Assembly (NCBI GenBank): GCA_045661345.1
Contig: JAZRFM010000032.1
Coordinates: forward strand, 1-64,000
Source of the DNA: RUG12461 sp045661345
GTDB taxonomy: Bacteria > Bacillota > Clostridia > Lachnospirales > Lachnospiraceae
DNA length: 64,000 nt
Direction of reading: 5' to 3'
Shown: piece by piece, positions 33,607 through 40,120 of the stretch
Position numbering within the stretch: position 1 is the stretch's first letter
How the letters are laid out: each line of letters opens with the position of its first letter
The notes under the pieces: model-generated
Seen by the model: only the letters and a program-made list of their open reading frames with translations
Database searches by the model: none
Told to the model about the DNA's origin: nothing
Made by a program: the position numbers and the translations under genes

Positions 33607-33759
33607 TTAGTTTGGAGATACCCGTGTAGCACTGAGGACTACGATGGATTTGTCCCCCAGCATCTGGATCAGATAAGATACCGTCACCCGCTCGGTCTGC
33701 TCCAGATCGGGCCCGAAGGGATTCAGCTTCAGATAGTGTACGTTGTAAAAAGCATCCAT
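33607..33759 (-). CDS. Unrecognised 50-residue protein
   Basis: A short minus-strand frame encodes 50 residues, starting MDAFYNVHYLKLNPF and ending in SATRVSPN. I do not recognise it. Support for a real gene: a GGAGGTGG site at 33768-33775 on its strand, nine bases before the ATG, and two TATAAT-type boxes upstream, one with a -35 box at 16 bases. It has a central hydrophobic strand pair (VTVSYLIQML and SIVVLSATRV), no Cys, and no signal peptide. It lies convergent to aroC and divergent from the metalloprotease-like lipoprotein. It might be a small stand-alone regulator or toxin-like peptide, but nothing in the sequence decides this. Confidence 0.55.
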   Translation of the reverse strand: MDAFYNVHYLKLNPFGPDLEQTERVTVSYLIQMLGDKSIVVLSATRVSPN

Positions 33760-33828
33760 GATTTCATCCACCTCCGTTTGAAATAGAAATGTCGCTTCAG
33801 TAAAAAGACAAATTATAGGGATGCTTTC

Positions 33829-33856
33829 ATTATAGCATGACTGCCATTTTATCCAA
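33829..33856 (-). promoter_or_regulatory. Promoter for the 50-residue gene
   Basis: On the minus strand TTGGAT (33851-33856) and TATAAT (33829-33834) are 16 bases apart. A second TATAAT (33812-33817) lies downstream. Confidence 0.6.
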
Positions 33857-33917
33857 GAGTTGTCCGAAAAAAAGGCCGTCGAGGGGCTTGTCCTGCAGGA
33901 TGGGATTTCCGAAAGGA

Positions 33918-33946
33918 TTGCACAGGCATCGGGGAAGTGGTACTAT
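33918..33946 (+). promoter_or_regulatory. Promoter of the metalloprotease-like lipoprotein gene
   Basis: TTGCAC (33918-33923) and TACTAT (33941-33946) with 17 bases between. This supports the start at 34016 over an upstream TTG at 33860 in the same frame. Confidence 0.65.
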
Positions 33947-34015
33947 ACGCTTACAAGAGAAGGAAAGGAAATTCAGATAGGAGACGCTTCCCCAGAAGGA
34001 GAGAGTAAGAATAAA

Positions 34016-35689
34016 ATGAGACATTTGAAAAACAAACTCCCGGTGGCGGCTCTGATCGTTTCCTTGATGGTTACATCCCTTGCCGGCTGCGGGACGCAGG
34101 CGGCCGGGACGGATGACGCTACGGCATATCAGGATACGGAATACGTAGAGAGTACTTACCATGAGAGCGTCCCTGAGGAAGAAGCCGGAAGCAGCCGGTA
34201 TTTCGATACGGAGAATGTACTTCCGTCCCCGGCAGAGGAGGGGGCTGTGATGAACCCCGGTGACCCCGGGTTTTATGCAGACGAATCTGCCGTGGAGCAT
34301 GCCAGGGAGACAGATTCTCTGGCATATCTGGAGTGGCTGTCCGATTACTGCGTCAATGTGGTGGAACCGCAGGTCGTGGAAATGCTGATGCGGATTCCTC
34401 TCTTTGCAGAGGCAGCCAGCGATGGTCTGCTCAGCAAGTATATCGCACTGGGACTGACCTACAACGATGTGAATCAGTTCGGCGCCATCACTCTGACAAG
34501 CTATCTGGATAAAGAGGGACGCACCATAGAGGATGATGGGGAAAGCGAGATTCCGAATGCCTACAACGTGGCGTACAGGATCTGCGTAAACACTTATATT
34601 TATGATGAAAAGACCATGGATGATCCTGCAAAACAAAAGGAACTGCAGGATACGATGCTGCATGAGATGATGCACGCCGTGATGGAGGACTATATCCGAA
34701 ACGGCGAGACGGGCATGTTTGCAGACGGATCCTTTGCGGATCGGGTCGAGGACACCAATGCGTTTCCGTCATGGTTTTCGGAGGGCAGTGCCATTACGAT
34801 TCAATGCGGGTATTATTCCACCAGAGAGGAAATGCTGGGAACCTTTATGGATCTGGAGGAGAAAACCAGAGAGGAGAAGCTGGAGACGTTAAGTGACCCG
34901 GAAGAGATGTATCAGACGCTGGCCTACTTCAGGGATTCCATGACAGAGGAGGAGTGGGATGAGATCGAGTCGGAGACCGGTTTAAGGAATATTCTTCCCA
35001 CAGATCTGAGGGTGGAAGGAAATCAGTATCTCTCTACCTACTACGGCACCATGTATCTTTACTATCTGTCCGCGCTGCATATGGGACTGGAGCCTTTTGA
35101 CGAAGACGGGACACTGGATATGGAGATCATGATGGAGGGGATGGAGAATATCATGAGAAAGCTGCATGAAGGTTACAGTCTCAGTCAGCTGGTGGCGGAG
35201 ATCTCCGAAGACCCGGAAACCGGAGAGCCGCTTTATGAGGATCTTACTGCCTATGAAGAGGCCTTCCTGAATGGAGCCGACGAGCCCGGCATGATCTTTG
35301 TACAGAAGATGCTCTACGATTTCGAGTCCAGAATCACGGATGAGGATGCGTATATTCCCACCGGTTCCGTGATACCGGGTCTCAATAATTACAAGGCGGC
35401 GTTTATGGATGAGGATCCCCGCGGGGTTCCTGCGGTTTACGCTGTGATAAGGGGACTGGAGGACAGTTCCTGCAACTATTTCGCAATTTCTACCGTTCGT
35501 CCTTCGGATGTGGCATTAACCGGCGGGCGGATGGCTTCTTATACGGATGTCCCGGGATTGTCCGAGACAGAGCGGGAGGATCGTGACACCCTTGCCATCG
35601 GAGACGAAGCGGTGTTGATCGATCTGACCTGGTCGGATGCATATGAGAGTCCGAATGATTGGGTGCTCGGCCTGAAAGCAGGAGAATAA
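34016..35689 (+). CDS. Surface lipoprotein with gluzincin-type zinc-protease motif
   Basis: The first residues form a lipoprotein signal: RHLKNKL, hydrophobic PVAALIVSLMVTSL and lipobox LAGC near residue 25. An acidic linker (about 26-80) follows. The zinc motif HEMMH lies in MLHEMMHAVMEDY (about 219-231), and about 30 residues later PSWFSEGSA gives the third-ligand Glu, the gluzincin pattern also seen in flagellinolysin-type peptidases. The C-terminal 250 residues are acidic and unrecognised. The likely role is cleavage of proteins at the cell surface; the substrate is unknown. The ATG at 34016 follows AGAAGGAGAG. The next gene starts three bases after the stop. Confidence 0.8.
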   Translation: MRHLKNKLPVAALIVSLMVTSLAGCGTQAAGTDDATAYQDTEYVESTYHESVPEEEAGSSRYFDTENVLPSPAEEGAVMNPGDPGFYADESAVEHARETDSLAYLEWLSDYCVNVVEPQVVEMLMRIPLFAEAASDGLLSKYIALGLTYNDVNQFGAITLTSYLDKEGRTIEDDGESEIPNAYNVAYRICVNTYIYDEKTMDDPAKQKELQDTMLHEMMHAVMEDYIRNGETGMFADGSFADRVEDTNAFPSWFSEGSAITIQCGYYSTREEMLGTFMDLEEKTREEKLETLSDPEEMYQTLAYFRDSMTEEEWDEIESETGLRNILPTDLRVEGNQYLSTYYGTMYLYYLSALHMGLEPFDEDGTLDMEIMMEGMENIMRKLHEGYSLSQLVAEISEDPETGEPLYEDLTAYEEAFLNGADEPGMIFVQKMLYDFESRITDEDAYIPTGSVIPGLNNYKAAFMDEDPRGVPAVYAVIRGLEDSSCNYFAISTVRPSDVALTGGRMASYTDVPGLSETEREDRDTLAIGDEAVLIDLTWSDAYESPNDWVLGLKAGE

Positions 35690-35692
35690 AGA

Positions 35693-36811
35693 TTGGACGC
35701 GTTGAAAGCTTTTTTTCAAACCTTATTTTATCTGGTGACCTATTCGGAGACGGACTATGAGCTGTTGAACAGGATCGTCTTTTCCACCTCTGATATTTCG
35801 GTGATCGTGATGGCGGTGGCGTTGCTTTTGCTCATCCTTTTGTATCCCAAATTAAGGGAGCACAAACGGTTCGAGGATAAGCTCGTGTTTTCCGAGTGCG
35901 TGTTAATGCTCATTGCTCTTTCCCTTACGATCGTCAAAAGCATCGTAACCGAACAGGAAACGCCTCTTGCCAATTTCTTCTGGTATTACAGCCCGACTGT
36001 GCAGGAATGTCTCTATATGCTGACGATCCTGCAATGGCTGGTTTTTGTGGACTATTCCCTCTACCGGAGCAGAGACCGTATCCGCAGGCGCTATAAGGGC
36101 GCGATCATCCCCATCCTCCTGGTAGTGGGTTTTGATGTGTTTCAGGACATCCTGGCCTACGGACTGAACATAGAGACAGAATGGATGCTGACCGGGCTGC
36201 TTTTGGCCTATATTGCGAAGTTTGCGGTGGAATTTGGCTATATTTTCCTTGCCATCCGGCTGGTGGTGCGGTACGGAAAAGAATCCAGACAGCCCAGGTT
36301 TCTCCGGCTCTCCGCCTTCATCATACCCTTTGTTCTCGGCATTCTGTTCCGGTTTTATGATATGCCCATGATGGCGCTGGGCGTGATGCTTACTTATATT
36401 GCGGTGATCCGGAGGGATCGGTATCTGGATCATGATACGGGCTTTTATAACCATGCATTTCTTGATTTCTTAAGTACTTATCGGGATCGAAAGAAGTATG
36501 AAGGGGGAAACGGCTTCATGATCCATGCGCCGGGACATAAGGAAGCCATGGCAAAGATCCTGAAGGAGATGATGCCGGAAGATTCCAATCTGTTTTATCT
36601 GGGAGAGGACCGCTTCCTGGTTCTTTCCGAATCCCTTCGTGGTTCGGCTGCCAAGATGGCGACCAACACCATCAGGGAAGCGGCGGAAAACGCGCAGGAT
36701 CCTTTCATCCCGGAGATTACTGTGGCCAAGCGGGGAAATGACGAGTCTGCAGGGACGTTCGCCAACCGCCTCCTGAAAGAAAGCGGAGCTGCCGTTGCCC
36801 TGCAGGGGTAA
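35693..36811 (+). CDS. Multi-pass membrane protein with degenerate GGDEF-like domain
   Basis: Six or seven membrane helices occupy residues about 25-245. A soluble domain begins at LDHDTGFYNHAFLDFLSTYR, which matches the opening of GGDEF domains (D-x-x-T-G-x-x-N-x-x). At the active-site position the sequence reads LGEDRFLVL instead of GGDEF, and the region between is short. Cyclase activity is therefore not expected; such domains can act as sensors or binders. The start is a TTG at 35693 with AGGAG at 35680-35684, because no ATG fits. It follows the metalloprotease-like lipoprotein by three bases, so the two are probably made together. Confidence 0.72.
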   Translation: MDALKAFFQTLFYLVTYSETDYELLNRIVFSTSDISVIVMAVALLLLILLYPKLREHKRFEDKLVFSECVLMLIALSLTIVKSIVTEQETPLANFFWYYSPTVQECLYMLTILQWLVFVDYSLYRSRDRIRRRYKGAIIPILLVVGFDVFQDILAYGLNIETEWMLTGLLLAYIAKFAVEFGYIFLAIRLVVRYGKESRQPRFLRLSAFIIPFVLGILFRFYDMPMMALGVMLTYIAVIRRDRYLDHDTGFYNHAFLDFLSTYRDRKKYEGGNGFMIHAPGHKEAMAKILKEMMPEDSNLFYLGEDRFLVLSESLRGSAAKMATNTIREAAENAQDPFIPEITVAKRGNDESAGTFANRLLKESGAAVALQG

Positions 36812-36829
36812 ATGGTACGGTCTGAAAAA

Positions 36830-36858
36830 CTGCCAGACGGTATGTTCATTCGTATAAA
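36830..36858 (+). promoter_or_regulatory. Promoter of double-glycine peptide gene B
   Basis: CTGCCA (36830-36835), a 17-base spacer ending CATTCG, and TATAAA (36853-36858). It shares TGCCA, 11 bases, CATTCGTATA with the promoter at 9398-9428, at identical spacing. Confidence 0.7.
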
Positions 36859-36886
36859 GGGGTAAATAAAAAAAGGAGGTATTGCA

Positions 36887-37149
36887 ATGAAACTGATAGG
36901 TGATCTGAAAAAAGGGTAGAAGAGGCAAAAGACAGGAAGGAAGCAAAGGACATTCTTGCGCAGGCAGGTATTTTCCTCACCGATGAGGAGCTGGATCAGG
37001 TCAGCGGCGGCACGAACACCGGCTATGCTCAGAATGGCCGTACATGCCCTACATGCGGCAGTTCAATGGTAAAGTTTACCGGTGAGAGAGGCGACATGGG
37101 AGCTTTTACCTGTGAGAAATGTGGCTGTACGTTCTATGCCGACGTATAA
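36887..37149 (+). pseudogene. Double-glycine-leader peptide with zinc-ribbon-like tail, interrupted by a frame slip
   Basis: A perfect AAAGGAGGT (36872-36880) is followed by ATG at 36887, but the frame reads nine codons (MKLIGDLKK), then GGG TAG. A -1 slip in the A6 run at 36908-36913 (equal to one extra A) gives an 87-residue protein. Its leader ends in FLTDEELDQVSGG (residue 42), closely like peptide A (LDDEDLEQVTGG). The 45-residue tail has two Cys pairs, TCPTCGSS and TCEKCGCTF, as in a zinc ribbon. The second frame (36916-37149) is fully open. It may be a recent mutation, a phase-variable switch, programmed frameshifting or an assembly error; sequence alone does not decide. Confidence 0.75.
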
Positions 37150-37206
37150 GACAGCGTACCCTTCGCAGCTGCTCCGTTCATTTTGCTGCAGCTGCTGAAT
37201 ATACAG

Positions 37207-37246
37207 GACGCCGGGGGAAATGATCATTTCTCAACCGGCGTCTTTG
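37207..37246 (+). terminator. Terminator after peptide gene B
   Basis: GACGCCGG (37207-37214) pairs with CCGGCGTC (37235-37242), enclosing the inner palindrome GAAATGATCATTTC, followed by TTTG. Confidence 0.75.
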
Positions 37247-37432
37247 TATGTACAGACGCGCGCAGAGGAAATGCCGGGATGGAAAGGTGGCTGTGATCCG
37301 GCGTGATATGTTATAATCTGTATGAGGCAACATGTTTTTCAAAACAGAAATCCGTAATAGAAGGATCCTTTGAAAACATGGAATCCCTGAAGCAGTTGAA
37401 GGAACTTGATGTGAAGAAAGGAGATGAAAGAT

Positions 37433-37609
37433 ATGCCGGAAACCGTGATAGGAATCGTAGCTTCCATCGCTTCCCTTGTTTTAAGACTTTTTGGCAGAGG
37501 GAGGAAATGCGCAATCTTAACAGCAGTACTGAGCCTGGTTGCATCGGTTGCATTTCTGATTGCAGTGATCAGGAAGAAGAACGACGACGTACTTGAAACC
37601 GCGGACTGA
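37433..37609 (+). CDS. Small two-helix membrane protein, unrecognised
   Basis: The 58-residue product begins MPETVIGIVASIASLVLRLF, has a basic turn GRGRK, a second hydrophobic segment LTAVLSLVASVAFLIAV and a charged tail RKKNDDVLETAD. It would insert in the membrane as a hairpin. The start is the ATG at 37433, nine bases after AAAGGAG (37417-37423); the in-frame ATG at 37424 touches that site. A TATAAT near 37311 may be its promoter. It has no Cys motif beyond one Cys and no known family that I recognise. It could be a regulatory membrane peptide or a toxin-like hydrophobic peptide, but there is no partner gene to support that. Confidence 0.6.
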   Translation: MPETVIGIVASIASLVLRLFGRGRKCAILTAVLSLVASVAFLIAVIRKKNDDVLETAD

Positions 37610-37677
37610 TCGTATTGCTTTTTGTTACGGTCAGCGAATGATGTGCTGCATTTGTACGGGAGGAAGGACAGAGCCTG

Positions 37678-38439
37678 ATGTTAAACCAGTTTTCAAGGAC
37701 GCAGCTATTATATGGGGCGGAGACGATGGAAAGGTTTTCCTCCTCCCGCGTTGCGGTATTCGGGATCGGCGGAGTGGGCGGCTACGTCGTGGAAGCCCTT
37801 GCAAGAAGCGGGATTGGAGCCCTGGATCTGATCGATGACGACAAGGTCTGCCTTACCAACATCAACCGCCAGATCCTGGCCACAAGAAAAACTATCGGGA
37901 AATATAAGGTAGACGTGGCGGAAGAGAGGGTACGTGACATCAACCCGGACTGCGAAGTCAGAACCTATAAAACCTTTTTCCTCCCGGGGACGCAGGATCA
38001 GTTTGATTTTCACGAGTACGATTATGTTGTGGATGCCATTGATACCGTGACCGGAAAGCTTGCGATCATAGAAAAAGCAAAGGATGCAGGCGTTCCGGTC
38101 ATATCTTCGATGGGCGCGGGGAATAAACGCAATGCTGCGTTGTTTGAGGTGGCGGATATTTACGAAACCTCTGTCTGCCCTCTGGCAAAGGTGATGCGGC
38201 ATGAATGCAGGAAGAGGGGAATCGACTCCCTGAAGGTGGTGTATTCGAAGGAAAAACCCATCAGACCTCTCGAGGATATGTCCATCAGCTGCAGGCAGAA
38301 CTGCATATGTCCTCCGGGGACGGAGAGGAAATGCACGCAGCGGAGGGATATTCCAGGCTCGACGGCCTTCGTCCCTTCCGCCGCCGGTCTCATCATCGCC
38401 GGTGAAGTCATGAATGATCTCGCGGCGATGCAGGGATAG
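37678..38439 (+). CDS. tcdA: tRNA threonylcarbamoyladenosine dehydratase TcdA
   Basis: TcdA is an E1-like (ThiF/MoeB fold) enzyme that uses ATP to convert t6A at position 37 of tRNAs to the cyclic form. VAVFGIGGVGGYVVEALARS (about 24-43) is the nucleotide loop, followed by LIDDDKVCLTNINRQ. The family-specific runs SSMGAGNKRNAALFEVADIY and CPLAKVMRHECRKRGI are present. CRQNCICPPGTERKC near 205-219 carries clustered cysteines. The 253-residue length is typical. GGGAGGAAGG lies before the ATG. A terminator follows, so it is probably a single-gene unit. Confidence 0.92.
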   Translation: MLNQFSRTQLLYGAETMERFSSSRVAVFGIGGVGGYVVEALARSGIGALDLIDDDKVCLTNINRQILATRKTIGKYKVDVAEERVRDINPDCEVRTYKTFFLPGTQDQFDFHEYDYVVDAIDTVTGKLAIIEKAKDAGVPVISSMGAGNKRNAALFEVADIYETSVCPLAKVMRHECRKRGIDSLKVVYSKEKPIRPLEDMSISCRQNCICPPGTERKCTQRRDIPGSTAFVPSAAGLIIAGEVMNDLAAMQG

Positions 38440-38465
38440 CCCCTCCGGTTGTTGGATGATGGGAC

Positions 38466-38502
38466 AAGGCAAAAGCGCCGAAAAAGGAGCTTTTGCCTTT
38501 TT
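38466..38502 (+). terminator. Terminator after tcdA
   Basis: AAGGCAAAAGC (38466-38476) pairs with GCTTTTGCCTT (38489-38499), followed by TTTC. Confidence 0.85.
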
Positions 38503-38528
38503 CTACTGTGAACCACGGGTATTTATGG

Positions 38529-38534
38529 TACAAT
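38529..38534 (+). promoter_or_regulatory. -10 box of the radical SAM gene
   Basis: TACAAT (38529-38534) precedes the gene; the best -35 candidate, TGTGAA (38507-38512), is weak and 16 bases upstream. Confidence 0.45.
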
Positions 38535-38572
38535 GGCACCAAGTCATGCATGCAAGGAGGAAATGAATACTT

Positions 38573-39436
38573 ATGAGAAAGATAATCGGGAAACCTGAGG
38601 ATCATGTCAGGGAGCTCATGGAGGAGGCCGAGAAGTACCATCCGGGATACAAAGCTTCCCTCAGGGAGGAAGACATTCTGATTTATGCCATGGAAGTGAA
38701 AACCACCTCTTACTGCACGCTGCGCTGCAGAGACTGCACGCATCTGATTCCCTACACAAAGACACCTGCCCATATGCCGGCTTCGGATCTTTGCGCAGAT
38801 CTGGAAAAGATTCTTTCCGTGGCAAAGATTGCCGGTCTTATTTTTATGGGTGGCGAGATCATGATCTATCCGGAGCTTGCAAAACTCATGGAATTATACC
38901 AACAGTCTGCGCACACTGACAGGGTGGGGTTTGTCCGGGTTACCACAAACGGAACGGTTCTCCCTTCGGATGAGTTCTGTGAGGCATTTCGCAAAATACC
39001 AAACGGCTATGTAACCATCAGCGATTATGGAGATCTTTCATCCCGTAAAACGGAAGCCGCAAAAAAGCTGGAGTCCTACGGGATCGCCGTGACGATCATC
39101 CCGGATACACAGGAGTGGATGTCCCTCGGAGGCTATGAGCGTCGGAATTATACCGAGGATGACGTAAAGGCACTTTACCGGAAATGCCATGGCAAACTGT
39201 ATCTTCACCTGTACAGGGACCATCTCTATCACTGCTACAGAGCGCCCATTATGAATGAAGACGGTCTGATACCGCACAGCGAATCGGATTATCTGGATAT
39301 TGCTTCGCTGAGAGAAGAGGAACTGGCAGAGGAGCTCCCGAAGTTTATGAAAGATTTCCCCTATGCACAGAGCTGCTATTATTGCAGCGGATTTCATGAG
39401 GACTCTCCCAGTGTCCCCCGGGCTCTTCAAAGATAA
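38573..39436 (+). CDS. Radical SAM protein with C-terminal extra cysteine cluster
   Basis: The iron-sulfur motif CTLRCRDC (about 44-51; C-x3-C-x2-C) opens a radical SAM domain. FMGGEIMIYPELAKLMEL holds the GGE motif that contacts S-adenosylmethionine, and VRVTTNGTVLP is the next strand. After about residue 200 come KCHGKLYLHLYRDHLYHCY and SCYYCSGFHED, cysteines that could bind a second cluster. Similar proteins occur in polysaccharide and peptide modification loci. It lies 1.4 kb after the zinc-ribbon leader peptide, but tcdA intervenes and no direct link is shown. AAGGAGG at 38554-38560 is twelve bases before the ATG at 38573; a closer ATG (38563) opens only an 11-codon frame. Confidence 0.8.
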   Translation: MRKIIGKPEDHVRELMEEAEKYHPGYKASLREEDILIYAMEVKTTSYCTLRCRDCTHLIPYTKTPAHMPASDLCADLEKILSVAKIAGLIFMGGEIMIYPELAKLMELYQQSAHTDRVGFVRVTTNGTVLPSDEFCEAFRKIPNGYVTISDYGDLSSRKTEAAKKLESYGIAVTIIPDTQEWMSLGGYERRNYTEDDVKALYRKCHGKLYLHLYRDHLYHCYRAPIMNEDGLIPHSESDYLDIASLREEELAEELPKFMKDFPYAQSCYYCSGFHEDSPSVPRALQR

Positions 39437-39547
39437 AGGAAACGCTTTCATCGGCATTCTCTGCAAAAAGAGTATACAGATGGCACTCTATCAGGTAAAC
39501 TATAGTAAACGCAAGTGTTTGAACCTTTTTAAGAGGGTGGTGAAACT

Positions 39548-40054
39548 ATGACAGAAGAACAAAAAAAGACATTGATCAAGTCACAGCAGGGGGAACTGGA
39601 CGGGGTGGAAACGTACCTCATGCTTGCGGATACCGTTCATAATCCATCGGACCGGAAAGCCTTTAAAATTCTTGCGGCGGATGAGGGCAGGCATGCAGCC
39701 GTCATAAAGAAGTACACGGGAACGGTACTAAAACCCGGGAAGCTTCAGGCACGGGCGGTGACGATTCTCTATCATATTCTCGGAAAGAAGATCCTGTATC
39801 CTTTGATGGCGCGTTTTGAGTATGACGCAATCCCCAAATACAGGGCGCTGGAAAGAGACTTTCCGGAACTCGAATCTGTCATCAATGATGAAAAACGCCA
39901 CGGCGATACCCTGCATGAGCTGGCGAAGAACGGAGAAGAAGAAGATATACCCAAATGGCCGTTTATTCTGGCTGCCATTATGATTCTGATCAGAACGGTA
40001 CAATTGGTCAGAATTATCCGGAAATTCGTTGCGAAAATCCGGCAGCTTCACTAA
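39548..40054 (+). CDS. Ferritin-like di-iron protein with C-terminal membrane anchor
   Basis: Residues 1-125 form a rubrerythrin/ferritin-like four-helix bundle. Candidate metal ligands are in QGELDGVETYLML (about 15-27), ADEGRHAAVI (about 44-53), FEYDAIPKY and INDEKRHGDTLHEL (about 117-130), the paired E and ExxH pattern of these proteins. The C-terminal WPFILAAIMILIRTVQLVRII is a single membrane helix followed by a basic tail, so the bundle is held on the cytoplasmic face. Family members handle iron or peroxide. AGAGGGTGGTG precedes the ATG. The gene for a flavin iron-sulfur dehydrogenase follows. Confidence 0.82.
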   Translation: MTEEQKKTLIKSQQGELDGVETYLMLADTVHNPSDRKAFKILAADEGRHAAVIKKYTGTVLKPGKLQARAVTILYHILGKKILYPLMARFEYDAIPKYRALERDFPELESVINDEKRHGDTLHELAKNGEEEDIPKWPFILAAIMILIRTVQLVRIIRKFVAKIRQLH

Positions 40055-40120
40055 AGAACTGTTCAAGTTATTTCGCTGCAGGTTCTTAAGGTAAACATCA
40101 AAAAAGGAGGCGGAGGAGTT

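Noticed and set aside
33860..34015. 52-codon in-frame extension before the metalloprotease-like lipoprotein
   Set aside because: A promoter (33918-33946) lies within it and the signal peptide begins at 34016. The text YYTLTREGKEIQ looks like part of a winged-helix gene, so it may be a remnant, but one short frame is not enough.
36908..36914. Classical -1 slippery heptamer at the peptide-B frame break
   Set aside because: The 0-frame reads G AAA AAA G, which is not the ideal A AAA AAG register, and no clear downstream stem was found; programmed shifting is only one option.
37303..37596. Plus-strand frame overlapping the 58-residue membrane protein
   Set aside because: Its start has no close ribosome site and the second half is a shadow of the better-supported gene.
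37678..38439. ThiF-like protein as an E1 enzyme for the nearby leader peptide
   Set aside because: Its family-specific runs match TcdA, a tRNA-modifying housekeeping enzyme, so a RiPP role is not needed.
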